Positions 1 to 6,310 of a DNA stretch of 22,898 bases are shown here, piece after piece. The DNA lies in contig CASEEB010000278.1 in the NCBI GenBank assembly GCA_949286815.1, forward strand, positions 1-22,898. Direction: 5' to 3'. How positions within the stretch are numbered: position 1 is the first letter of the stretch; each line of letters begins with the position of its first letter. The DNA is from an uncultured Eubacteriales bacterium. GTDB taxonomy: Bacteria > Bacillota > Clostridia > Oscillospirales > CAG-272. Below the pieces are notes generated by a model. That model saw only the letters and a list, made by a program, of their open reading frames with translations. It made no database searches and was not told the DNA's origin. Made by a program: the position numbers and the translations under genes.

Positions 1-1170
1 GAGATTCCCGATGAAATCAAAAAGTTTTATAAAATGTACCGTCCCTCTCCGCTTGTAAGGGCGTACTGCCTTGAAGAAAAGCTGCAGACTCCCGCGAAAA
101 TTTATTATAAATTTGAAGGCAACAACACAAGCGGCAGCCACAAGCTAAATTCCGCTATAGCCCAGGCGTATTACGCGAAAGAGCAGGGGCTTGTCGGAGT
201 TACCACCGAGACCGGAGCGGGGCAGTGGGGCACCGCGCTTTCGATGGCTTGCTCATATTTCGGACTTGACTGCAAGGTATACATGGTAAAAGTGTCTTAT
301 GAGCAGAAACCCTTCCGCCGTGAGGTCATGAGGACGTACGGCGCCTCTGTCACTCCTTCGCCGTCCATGGAGACCGAGGTGGGAAGAAAAATACTCGCGG
401 AGCATCCCGGAACCACGGGAAGTCTGGGTTGCGCCATTTCCGAGGCGGTGGAAACGGCTGTAAAAAACAAGGGATACCGTTATGTTTTGGGAAGTGTGCT
501 CAATCAGGTATTGCTTCATCAGTCGATTATAGGGCTTGAGACAAAAACGGCGCTCGACAAATACGGCATTAAGGCGGATATCATTATCGGATGCGCTGGC
601 GGCGGTTCTAACCTGGGCGGGCTTATATCTCCGTTTATGGGCGAAAAACTCAGAGGAGAGGCCGATTACCGCATTATAGCCGTAGAACCGGCGTCCTGCC
701 CCAGCTTTACGAGAGGTAAATTCGCGTATGATTATTGCGATACCGGTATGGTATGCCCGCTTGCTAAGATGTATACTTTAGGCAGCGGCTTTATTCCGTC
801 TGCAAATCACGCGGGTGGGTTGAGATATCACGGAATGAGTTCCGTACTTTCCCAGCTTTACCATGATAAGCTTATGGAAGCGGTTTCTGTCGCTCAGACC
901 GATGTTTTTGAGGCGGCTGTTCAGTTTGCCAGAGTTGAGGGAATTCTTCCTGCTCCGGAAAGCGCTCACGCGATACGTGTGGCTATCGACGAGGCTATGA
1001 AGTGCAAAGAGACCGGGGAAGAGAAGACCATAGTTTTCGGACTTACCGGAACGGGTTATTTCGATATGGTGGCTTATCAGAAGTACAACGACGGGCAAAT
1101 GACCGACTATATTCCTACGGATGAGGAGATACAGGCCAATTTTGACAGGCTTCCCCGTGTGGACGTGTAA
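1..1170 (+). CDS. trpB: TrpB2-type tryptophan synthase beta chain, 5' end missing
   Basis: This is a PLP-dependent beta chain that would condense indole with serine to make tryptophan. The frame is open from base 1, and the codons before the first Met (residues EIPDEIKKFYK) fit the family, so the gene starts outside the window; 389 residues are visible. The Schiff-base lysine lies in GSHKLNSA, followed by TETGAGQWGTAL and the glycine-rich phosphate loop GCAGGGSNLGG. The wording PAKIYYKFEGNN, KVSYEQKP and GSVLNQVLLHQ matches the TrpB2 branch (COG1350) rather than the classical TrpB1 that pairs with TrpA. TrpB2 enzymes often act without TrpA, as stand-alone indole-salvage or serine-deaminase-like enzymes. 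No other trp gene is visible here, so its partner and pathway role are inferred. Family assignment is strong. Confidence 0.93.
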   Translation, partial: EIPDEIKKFYKMYRPSPLVRAYCLEEKLQTPAKIYYKFEGNNTSGSHKLNSAIAQAYYAKEQGLVGVTTETGAGQWGTALSMACSYFGLDCKVYMVKVSYEQKPFRREVMRTYGASVTPSPSMETEVGRKILAEHPGTTGSLGCAISEAVETAVKNKGYRYVLGSVLNQVLLHQSIIGLETKTALDKYGIKADIIIGCAGGGSNLGGLISPFMGEKLRGEADYRIIAVEPASCPSFTRGKFAYDYCDTGMVCPLAKMYTLGSGFIPSANHAGGLRYHGMSSVLSQLYHDKLMEAVSVAQTDVFEAAVQFARVEGILPAPESAHAIRVAIDEAMKCKETGEEKTIVFGLTGTGYFDMVAYQKYNDGQMTDYIPTDEEIQANFDRLPRVDV

Positions 1171-1222
1171 TATTTTTAAAGGGAATTATTTCCGAAAATA
1201 CTCGGAAGACGTATAAATAACA

Positions 1223-1280
1223 GGGGACTGACGCTATACCAAGAGGTGCTTGGCGCGTCAGTCCCCCATTTTGTTGTATA
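1223..1280. terminator. Strong hairpin between converging genes, probable bidirectional terminator
   Basis: A 12-bp perfect stem pairs 1223-1234 (GGGGACTGACGC) with 1255-1266. It encloses a second 5-bp stem, CCAAG (1239-1243) with CTTGG (1249-1253). On + it is followed by ATTTTGTTGT, and on - by TGTTATTTAT. It lies 52 nt after the trpB stop and serves the convergent junction with the SGNH hydrolase gene. The T-tracts are moderate rather than perfect. Confidence 0.75.
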
Positions 1281-1294
1281 ATGAAATGGCCTGT

Positions 1295-1320
1295 GCAATA
1301 CAACAGGAGACTTGTATTGC
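1295..1320. repeat. Perfect 9-bp inverted repeat in a convergent intergenic region
   Basis: GCAATACAA (1295-1303) pairs with TTGTATTGC (1312-1320) around an 8-nt loop. No T-run follows on either strand, so it is a weaker terminator candidate than the hairpin at 1223-1266. It could act as a backup terminator or mRNA 3'-end stabiliser for the - strand gene that ends at 1387. The function is not determined. Confidence 0.5.
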
Positions 1321-1386
1321 CTGCCGTTACAAATCTGAATTGAATAAATTAATAATATAATCAGGTTTTAGCGGAAAGTCGTTTTT

Positions 1387-2073
1387 TTAGTCTGACACTG
1401 CTTTTAATATAGTGTTGCCTATAAATTCCTGACCTTTTTGTGAGGGATGTATGCCGTCGGCGCAGAAAAAATCCTTGGTATCCCAGATGTCCAGAAAAGC
1501 CGAACGGATATCTATTAAGCGGCAATGACACTCTCTCGCGATTTTTGTTACGATAGCCGAATATCTCTCATGATATCTGTATATATGACCGGTGTCTCCC
1601 AGCCATGACAAAATATTTTCGGGCGATTTTCCCTTTGAGATAAAGTTAAAATAAAGTTTGGAATTGATAGGAGGAAGTGTGAGCAACACGGGTTTCATCT
1701 TGTGTTCTCTTGCTTTTTTTATCATTTCCTTAATATTGTTTTCGTATTCTGCGGCGGTTGTTCTCGGATAATGCTTGCCGTTCGGATTGTCACTGATTTC
1801 TTTCCACAAAAAGTCGCAGTCGTTGCCGCCGAATTCTATAACGGCATAGTCTCCTTTGACTCCTTTATCAATGTCTGATTTCATGAGAGCTATCCCCTCA
1901 GATGATGTGAGTCCCATTCTTGAACGGTTGTTTACGGAGATTCCGGTATTTTCGGATACAATTGCGGCGGCGGCATGAGGGGACAGAGTGTATCTTCCTC
2001 TTTCCTCGTTCCAGATTACGCCTTTTGCGACCGAATCTCCCCAGATGACAGCTATTTTGTTATTAAAAGCCAT
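1387..2073 (-). CDS. SGNH/GDSL-family hydrolase, cytoplasmic
   Basis: A 228-residue protein with the four SGNH blocks in order: nucleophile Ser14 in IWGDSVAKG, a block II glycine near 54 (RMGLTSS), Asn84 in FGGND, and the Asp206/His209 pair in DGIHPSQKG. Members of this fold are esterases, lipases or carbohydrate deacetylases; the substrate cannot be read from the sequence. There is no signal peptide or membrane segment, so it should act in the cytoplasm. I chose the ATG at 2073 because AGGAAG (complement of 2081-2086) sits 7 nt upstream. The alternative ATG seven codons earlier at 2094 has no binding site. The gene converges on trpB and stands alone with its own promoter. Confidence 0.88.
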   Translation of the reverse strand: MAFNNKIAVIWGDSVAKGVIWNEERGRYTLSPHAAAAIVSENTGISVNNRSRMGLTSSEGIALMKSDIDKGVKGDYAVIEFGGNDCDFLWKEISDNPNGKHYPRTTAAEYENNIKEMIKKAREHKMKPVLLTLPPINSKLYFNFISKGKSPENILSWLGDTGHIYRYHERYSAIVTKIARECHCRLIDIRSAFLDIWDTKDFFCADGIHPSQKGQEFIGNTILKAVSD

Positions 2074-2114
2074 AAAAACACTTCCTAAAAACATTAAATA
2101 TGGTTTACAATACT

Positions 2115-2143
2115 ATATTATCACATAATAGAAATTTTGTCAA
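2115..2143 (-). promoter_or_regulatory. Probable sigma-A promoter for the SGNH hydrolase gene
   Basis: Read on -, a perfect TTGACA (complement of 2138-2143) is followed after 17 nt by TAATAT (complement of 2115-2120, 4 of 6 to consensus). The expected transcript start is about 35 nt before the ATG at 2073. The -10 is imperfect, hence moderate confidence. Confidence 0.55.
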
Positions 2144-2194
2144 GAGGTAATTGAAAATAATTTATAATTATTTTTGCCGTCCGCAAAGCCGTTT

Positions 2195-2234
2195 ATTCAA
2201 AAAATAAGCCGAAAGAAGAAAATCTCCTTTCGGC
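2195..2234 (-). terminator. Intrinsic terminator of rplJ-rplL
   Basis: On -, GCCGAAAG (complement of 2227-2234) pairs with CTTTCGGC (complement of 2208-2215). The loop allows a further AGA/TCT pairing, and a TTATTTTTTG tail follows. It lies about 65 nt after the rplL stop. It closes the unit immediately after rplL, so no rpoBC follows. Confidence 0.85.
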
Positions 2235-2299
2235 ATTGTAATTTATCCTATTAAAAATCAGCAGATTTGGTTTGCCATACGGCAAAGTTTGCAGTTGAA

Positions 2300-2683
2300 T
2301 TACTTTATTTCAACAGTAGCGCCTGCTTCGGCAAGAGCAGCCTTGATCTTTTCTGCTTCGTCCTTGGAAACGCCTTCCTTAACAGGCTTCGGGCAACCCT
2401 CGACCATATCCTTAGCTTCCTTGAGTCCAAGACCCGTGATTTCACGAACAGCCTTGATGACATTGAGCTTCTTGTCGCCGAACGCGGTAAGAATAACGTC
2501 AAACTCAGTCTTTTCCTCAGCTGCGGGAGCTGCTGCGCCGCCTGCGGCTGCAACTGCTACGCCTACGGGAGCCGCTGCGGAAACGCCGAATTCCTCTTCA
2601 ACCGCTTTGACAAGGTCATTGAGCTCCATAATTGTAAGAGACTTGATTTCTTCAACAATATTTGTAATCTTTTCGGATGCCAT
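2300..2683 (-). CDS. rplL: 50S ribosomal protein L7/L12
   Basis: The protein forms the flexible stalk of the large subunit, which recruits and activates the GTPase translation factors; dimers bind the C-terminal tail of L10. It has 127 residues, normal for the family. An N-terminal dimerisation helix (about 1-35) leads to an Ala/Gly/Pro hinge (about 36-56) and a globular C-terminal domain. That domain carries the highly conserved GLGLKEAKDMVEG segment and ends in AGATVEIK. It follows rplJ by 62 nt on the same strand, with AGGAGG (complement of 2694-2699) upstream of the ATG. The pair is the usual L10-(L12)n stalk operon, terminated here straight after this gene. Confidence 0.98.
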   Translation of the reverse strand: MASEKITNIVEEIKSLTIMELNDLVKAVEEEFGVSAAAPVGVAVAAAGGAAAPAAEEKTEFDVILTAFGDKKLNVIKAVREITGLGLKEAKDMVEGCPKPVKEGVSKDEAEKIKAALAEAGATVEIK

Positions 2684-2745
2684 TTTAATATACCTCCTGA
2701 AATGTAAAAATAAAACTTTTAATTAAATTGATTCAAAGCAGAATC

Positions 2746-3315
2746 TTATTCTGCAGATGCGGTATCGGCCGCAGTTTCCGCCGAATCCTGCGCGGGCGCT
2801 TCTTCCGCAGGAGCCTCTCCTTCGCCGTTCTTGTCGGCAACTGCCTGAAGAGCATAAGCAAGCTTATATACAGGCGATTTGATAGAGCCGAGGAATTTGG
2901 CGATGAGTACTTCCTTGGACGGAATGGAAGCGAGCTGCTCCACGCCGTTTGCGTCAATAATACCGCCGTCCACATATCCCGCGAGGATCTTAAAGGATTC
3001 GATCTTGTCAGCGTATTCTTTGAGTATTTTCGCGGGTGCGACCGGGTCGTTCTGACTGATTGCAATTGCGGTCATTCCGTTGAGATACTGCTTGATATCG
3101 CCGTATCCGCACATTTCGCAGGCTCTGCCGGTAAGGGTATTTTTCATTACCACATACTTGACGTCTGCTTCGCGGAGCGCTTTTCTTAGAGCGGTATCTT
3201 TATCGACGGTTATTCCCTGATAATTGACGACTACGCCGGATGCACTTGTTTTTATCTGTTCTGCAAGGTCAGCAACGATTTTTTGCTTTTGTTCGAGTAT
3301 TGCATTACTTGGCAT
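2746..3315 (-). CDS. rplJ: 50S ribosomal protein L10
   Basis: L10 anchors the L7/L12 stalk to 23S rRNA and, with L12, represses its own operon by binding the leader mRNA. It has 189 residues. The N-terminal rRNA-binding domain shows the family patterns GVVVNYQGITV, KNTLTGRA and PVAPAKILKEYA, and helices binding L12 should lie around 140-165. The last 25 residues form an acidic Ala/Glu-rich tail (GEGEAPAEEAPAQDSAE), longer than the minimal family form and probably disordered. The start is fixed by GGAGGTG 8 nt upstream (complement of 3324-3330). A promoter, an L10-type leader and an attenuator precede it, so the unit looks self-regulated. Confidence 0.98.
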   Translation of the reverse strand: MPSNAILEQKQKIVADLAEQIKTSASGVVVNYQGITVDKDTALRKALREADVKYVVMKNTLTGRACEMCGYGDIKQYLNGMTAIAISQNDPVAPAKILKEYADKIESFKILAGYVDGGIIDANGVEQLASIPSKEVLIAKFLGSIKSPVYKLAYALQAVADKNGEGEAPAEEAPAQDSAETAADTASAE

Positions 3316-3349
3316 TTGTTTTTCACCTCCCGTAGCGAAATAAACCGTG

Positions 3350-3405
3350 TAAAATAAAAAAATCTTTCATATCCCGCAGAGCGCGTAGCCGCGAGGACAG
3401 AAAGA
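3350..3405 (-). terminator. Attenuator hairpin in the rplJ leader
   Basis: On -, TCTTTC (complement of 3400-3405) pairs with GAAAGA (complement of 3363-3368). The inner region includes a CGCG/CGCG stem, and a run of seven T followed by ATTTT comes after it. It lies between the L10-binding fold and the rplJ ribosome binding site, where a leader terminator is expected. The outer stem is clear; the inner pairing is my reading. Confidence 0.75.
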
Positions 3406-3440
3406 CACATAAAAACATTACGAAACGTATATTCAAATGA

Positions 3441-3495
3441 GCTTCTCCTCGGCAGGATGGCTTGCGCTTTTACGGGAACCTGCTGTCTTTGGATA
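3441..3495 (-). promoter_or_regulatory. L10 ribosomal protein leader (autoregulatory mRNA element)
   Basis: On - the leader reads CCAAAGACAGCAGG, then about 20 nt, then CCTGCCGAGG, the conserved pattern of Firmicutes rplJ leaders. GCAGG (complement of 3479-3483) pairs with CCTGC (complement of 3452-3456). The family is known to bind the L10-L12 complex and repress stalk-protein synthesis. Here it starts some 20 nt after the predicted transcript start and is followed by an intrinsic terminator, so repression is probably by transcription attenuation (inference). Confidence 0.85.
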
Positions 3496-3518
3496 GGATT
3501 TTAAAAATTTACTTATCT

Positions 3519-3547
3519 ATTATATCTCATATTTAATGCTTTGTCAA
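3519..3547 (-). promoter_or_regulatory. Consensus sigma-A promoter of rplJ-rplL
   Basis: On -, TTGACA (complement of 3542-3547), an exact 17-nt spacer and TATAAT (complement of 3519-3524) match the consensus perfectly. It lies upstream of the L10 leader, giving a transcript with about 200 nt of leader before rplJ. AT-rich DNA with A/T tracts lies just upstream, compatible with an UP element. Confidence 0.92.
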
Positions 3548-3619
3548 GAGTTTTTTGAAATTTTTTTGAAATTTTTAAATCGGGCGGCTTTTACTTTACT
3601 GAAACATTATTTTGCACAA

Positions 3620-3635
3620 GTCCGTAAAAACGGAC
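3620..3635 (-). terminator. Weak hairpin after the HTH protein gene
   Basis: GTCCGT (3620-3625) pairs with ACGGAC (3630-3635) around a 4-nt loop, about 25 nt past the stop of the - strand HTH gene. The following - strand tail (TTGTGC) is not a good T-run, so termination may be inefficient and reach the rplJ promoter region. Confidence 0.35.
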
Positions 3636-3659
3636 AATTGAAATTTAAGATGTATCGGT

Positions 3660-4223
3660 TTATTTATCAAACTTATTGTTTTTGATTATGTTTTCCGCCA
3701 TGCGCACGAGTCTTTCACGCAGCCAGAAAGGTTCGATTATTTTCGCGTCCGATCTGAGTGTTATAAAAGCCCCCAGAAATTGCTCTATATTGTGAAATTC
3801 GCAGATGTACCGGTTGCGTGATTCCTTTGATATAATGAAAGCCTTAAAGGATATGACGGCGAGTTTGTCGGTTATTTCCACGGTGGCGGTATAAGGCAAT
3901 TGCATTTGCACAAATGTATTTTCCGCGTTCATTTCGGCTCCGGATATGGTATCCACGAGCTCGGAAAGCGCGTCGTCGTTGTCGGAGGACACGACAAAGG
4001 GCAGGGAAAACTGCTCGGTATAATAATATCCCCTGTGTTCGGAGCTGTATTCCAAAGGCGCTCCGAGATTTTTTTTGAGATAATCCACGTCTCTTTGAGC
4101 CTGCCTATGTGAAATGCCGAACCTTTCCGCCAGACGCATGGCGTTGGGGTAATACATGTTGGCGATTTTTTTATGCAGCCATTGTATACGCACTTCTGCG
4201 GCGTTTTTTGATGATGAGGACAT
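3660..4223 (-). CDS. HTH protein related to WYL-type regulators, WYL core apparently absent
   Basis: A 187-residue protein. Residues about 10-70 form a winged helix of the DeoR/HTH_11 kind (ANMYYPNAMRLAERFGIS, then RQAQRDVDYLKK and a GYYY wing). Residues about 108-180 resemble the C-terminal extension of YafY/PafC-like WYL proteins, ending in KIIEPFWLRERLVRMAENI. The central WYL fold that usually senses the ligand is not recognisable, and the protein is about 120 residues shorter than typical members. AAGGAAAG upstream of the ATG at 4223 supports the start. It probably binds DNA as a transcription regulator; its target and signal are unknown. Its neighbours give no pathway hint. Confidence 0.75.
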   Translation of the reverse strand: MSSSSKNAAEVRIQWLHKKIANMYYPNAMRLAERFGISHRQAQRDVDYLKKNLGAPLEYSSEHRGYYYTEQFSLPFVVSSDNDDALSELVDTISGAEMNAENTFVQMQLPYTATVEITDKLAVISFKAFIISKESRNRYICEFHNIEQFLGAFITLRSDAKIIEPFWLRERLVRMAENIIKNNKFDK

Positions 4224-4245
4224 ATTTTATCTTTCCTTACAGTTA

Positions 4246-4274
4246 AATATTTATGAAGAAATGAGAAATGTCAA
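4246..4274 (-). promoter_or_regulatory. Possible promoter of the HTH protein gene
   Basis: On -, a perfect TTGACA (complement of 4269-4274) is followed after 17 nt by AATATT (4 of 6 to the -10 consensus). It lies 23 nt upstream of the ATG at 4223. The -10 is poor, so this is tentative. Confidence 0.35.
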
Positions 4275-4327
4275 AGACTTTCCGGATTCTTAGAGGCAAA
4301 TTAATTGCAAATAAAACTGCGCGAAAC

Positions 4328-5206
4328 TCAGTTGTTTTCTGTAGTGTCGTCAGGCGAAACCTGAGCGTCTGACGCGGATATTTTTGTCGATGCCGTATTG
4401 AAAAGTATCAAGCGAGTCAATACATATATATACATAGCGATAAAAATCAGACAGTATATTATATTCTCGTAAATGCGAAGGCTGTTTAAACTCAGCACAT
4501 TCGTCTGATACTCCGGGCTCAGGGTAGCCGTAAGGATTCCCGCGCCGGCTGAAATAAGAACGGACAGCGCGCATGAACAAAAAGCAAGATACATTCTCGG
4601 ACGCGGTTTGCCCAAGGCAAAACGCATCTCACCGGTGGTAAACAGCATTATTATCACACAGGCAAACTGTAAGAGCAGCTTTGCGGGACTGTTAAGCTCA
4701 ACGGTATAATCGAAATACGAATATGCTATAGTAAGCGTGCACCACGCTATCTGTGAGATGCCGAGCAGAACGAATGAGGTTTCGCTGATTTTTGTTCCGG
4801 TGAAGATCACATAATGATATAAAGACGAAAAAAAGGCAAATACAGTCAAAAGCAGTCTGATGACCGAAAAACCGCTCATTATTATGACGTAAATTTCAAA
4901 TAACACAAAAATCATAAATAAAGCGGCTGCGATGGCGCTGACAATGAATTTTCCGCTTTTTTGAACATCATCCGCTGTCTTAATATCTTTGGAAAGAAAA
5001 ATCGGGCAGATAATCGAAAATGCCGCTGATACGAAAAGAAGCAGATTTGAAACCATTACAAACGGAGAGTTGTCAAAATACCCTATCTCCCCGTCAAAGA
5101 ACAGCAAAAAGCACAGAAAAAAACATACGGCGCAGCAGAGCGACAGGGCAATTGATACCATTTTGAAAATTTTAACCGGTATTTTTGAGGTTGATTTGTT
5201 TTTCAT
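4328..5206 (-). CDS. Multi-pass membrane protein, function unknown
   Basis: A 292-residue hydrophobic protein with about eight predicted membrane helices, roughly at residues 13-36, 50-70, 86-110, 112-130, 142-164, 176-195, 208-230 and 246-268. The tail is short, polar and Ser/Asp/Thr-rich (from about 272). I recognise no family motif, catalytic residue or transporter signature. I chose the ATG at 5206: a longer reading frame to 5317 would start upstream of the likely -10 element at 5255-5260 and adds 37 polar residues unlike a leader. The ribosome binding site is weak (GGAG about 12 nt upstream). It sits between the HTH gene and the S10 promoter and is transcribed away from the latter. Whether it is cotranscribed with the HTH gene is uncertain. 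Confidence 0.7.
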   Translation of the reverse strand: MKNKSTSKIPVKIFKMVSIALSLCCAVCFFLCFLLFFDGEIGYFDNSPFVMVSNLLLFVSAAFSIICPIFLSKDIKTADDVQKSGKFIVSAIAAALFMIFVLFEIYVIIMSGFSVIRLLLTVFAFFSSLYHYVIFTGTKISETSFVLLGISQIAWCTLTIAYSYFDYTVELNSPAKLLLQFACVIIMLFTTGEMRFALGKPRPRMYLAFCSCALSVLISAGAGILTATLSPEYQTNVLSLNSLRIYENIIYCLIFIAMYIYVLTRLILFNTASTKISASDAQVSPDDTTENN

Positions 5207-5254
5207 AATTGTTTTAAGCTCCGTTTGCAATCGACTTGATATTTTAATTACATT

Positions 5255-5263
5255 ATTATAGCA
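5255..5263 (-). promoter_or_regulatory. Extended -10 promoter of the membrane protein gene
   Basis: The complement of 5255-5263 reads TGCTATAAT, a perfect -10 with the TGn extension, which can compensate for a missing -35; no good -35 is seen upstream. The predicted start near 5248 leaves about 42 nt before the ATG at 5206. Confidence 0.6.
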
Positions 5264-5389
5264 CGTCGGCGGCGGTTTAGTTGTTATGAAATTGTTAACA
5301 TTATTTCTCGGTGTCATCTTGGCAGTACGATTGCCTTGGATGCCTTCTCATTACTTGTTTGCGGATGATATAAACGAGAATAGCGGAGC

Positions 5390-5466
5390 GATTTTCGGAA
5401 AATATTGTATTCAATTAATCAATATGGTAAAATTATATAAAAATATGCTTGAAATTTCCGAAAATT
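5390..5466. promoter_or_regulatory. Two CodY-box-like palindromes upstream of the S10 promoter
   Basis: Against the CodY consensus AATTTTCWGAAAATT, 5390-5404 matches at 12 of 15 and 5452-5466 at 13 of 15. The centres are 62 bp apart and lie about 131 and 69 bp upstream of the predicted start near 5528. This AT-rich background makes chance matches possible, and no codY gene is visible here. Confidence 0.35.
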
Positions 5467-5492
5467 TCTACATATTAAAAATTTGTTCCATA

Positions 5493-5521
5493 TTGACAAA
5501 ATCCATGAATTCGTATATAAT
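5493..5521 (+). promoter_or_regulatory. Consensus sigma-A promoter of the S10-spc-alpha superoperon
   Basis: TTGACA (5493-5498), a 17-nt spacer and TATAAT (5516-5521) match the consensus perfectly. The sequence upstream is strongly A/T-tracted, compatible with an UP element. The expected start is near 5527-5528, about 313 nt before the rpsJ ATG. No equally good promoter was noticed later in the operon. Confidence 0.92.
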
Positions 5522-5527
5522 AGAAAG

Positions 5528-5840
5528 GCTTGATATGCGTTGAAGCGAGAGGTTGCTCTCGGGGGACGCCCTGAGGGGGAATTTTCGCAGAGTATGTCCG
5601 TATGAATCGGGCGACAAAAGCCTTTCATACACACACCTTGCAACATGCGGCATAGTGGTGCTTTCGGTGTTTCTTTCATAGATACTTTATTTTCGGAATT
5701 TGTCTGTCAGATGCTGATGCGGGCAAAGTCCGTTTTTAATGTCTGTGACATGAAACAAACGGCACGGTGTACGAAAGAACGCCCCACTTTTTCAGTGAGC
5801 GGCACAGCCGCCACAAATTATCTAAAAGGAGGCAAAACCA
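5528..5840 (+). promoter_or_regulatory. Long structured 5' leader of the ribosomal superoperon
   Basis: About 313 nt without a convincing reading frame separate the promoter from rpsJ. Visible stems are CGAGAG/CTCTCG (5546-5551 with 5556-5561) inside GCGT/ACGC, GTATGAA (5600-5606) with TTCATAC (5624-5630), ATGTC/GACAT (5739-5751), and GCGGC/GCCGC (5799-5803 with 5807-5811). A short hairpin GCGGGC/GTCCGT (5719-5733) followed by TTTTAAT looks like a weak terminator. GGCTT at the transcript start can pair with AAGCC (5618-5622), next to and partly competing with the 5600-5630 stem. The layout suggests a regulatory leader, but I do not match it to a named family. Confidence 0.6.
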
Positions 5841-6152
5841 ATGGCAGTTAAAGAAAAGATCAGAGTCCGCCTGAAGAGCTACGACCACACTCTTATCGAT
5901 ACGGCTGCGGAAAAGATTGTAACCGTTGCGAAAGCAAACGGTTCGGAGGTATCCGGTCCCATTCCGCTTCCGACAGAGAGAGAAATCGTGACTATTCTCC
6001 GCGCTGTTCATAAATATAAGGACAGCCGTGAGCAGTTTGAAATGCGTACTCACAAGAGACTTATTGACATCATTAAGCCCAATCAGAAGACGATTGACGC
6101 GCTTATGAACGTCGAACTTCCCGCAGGCGTCGAAATAGAAGTCAAGCTTTGA
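5841..6152 (+). CDS. rpsJ: 30S ribosomal protein S10
   Basis: S10 is a head protein of the small subunit, and as NusE it also joins antitermination complexes on RNA polymerase. It has 103 residues, standard length. The conserved start KIRVRLKSYDH and the extended loop SGPIPLPTERE are present, as is the segment EQFEMRTHKRLIDI. AAGGAGG at 5826-5832 precedes the ATG. It is the first gene of the superoperon, after the long leader. An unusually wide 158-nt gap to rplC follows. Confidence 0.98.
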   Translation: MAVKEKIRVRLKSYDHTLIDTAAEKIVTVAKANGSEVSGPIPLPTEREIVTILRAVHKYKDSREQFEMRTHKRLIDIIKPNQKTIDALMNVELPAGVEIEVKL

Positions 6153-6310
6153 TATCCGCGCCGGATTTCCGGAGGAGAACGAAAGACTTGAGTGTGTTTC
6201 GGCATTTGCGAACAAAGACAACAGCCGGCAGCGATGCTGCGTCGGTAACTTTGTAAGTCATGTTGGGCGGACAGTTCCGGCTCAACCAATAATTTACAGG
6301 AGGATCAAAA
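6153..6310 (+). promoter_or_regulatory. Structured intergenic RNA between rpsJ and rplC
   Basis: The gap holds four pairings. CCGG/CCGG joins 6161-6164 with 6169-6172. A long arm joins GACTT (6185-6189) and ACAAAG (6212-6217) to the continuous CTTTGT-AAGTC (6249-6259), and encloses CCG-GCAGC / GCTGC-CGG (6225-6245). GTTGGGC (6262-6268) pairs with GCTCAAC (6280-6286). The last stem ends 25 nt before the rplC ATG. There is no T-run terminator. A translational or processing element is likely; the ligand is unknown. Confidence 0.55.

Noticed and set aside
2267..2726. Two overlapping + frames of about 145 codons
   Set aside because: Both are antisense to rplL, whose alanine-rich hinge creates serine/alanine-rich shadows.
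5207..5317. Thirty-seven extra codons on the membrane protein
   Set aside because: They lie across and upstream of the extended -10 at 5255-5263, and no binding site precedes the first ATG.
5286..5543. An 85-codon + frame with a hydrophobic, signal-like start
   Set aside because: No ribosome binding site, it runs across both CodY-like boxes and the perfect S10 promoter, and its end has no domain. I consider it a chance frame in promoter DNA.
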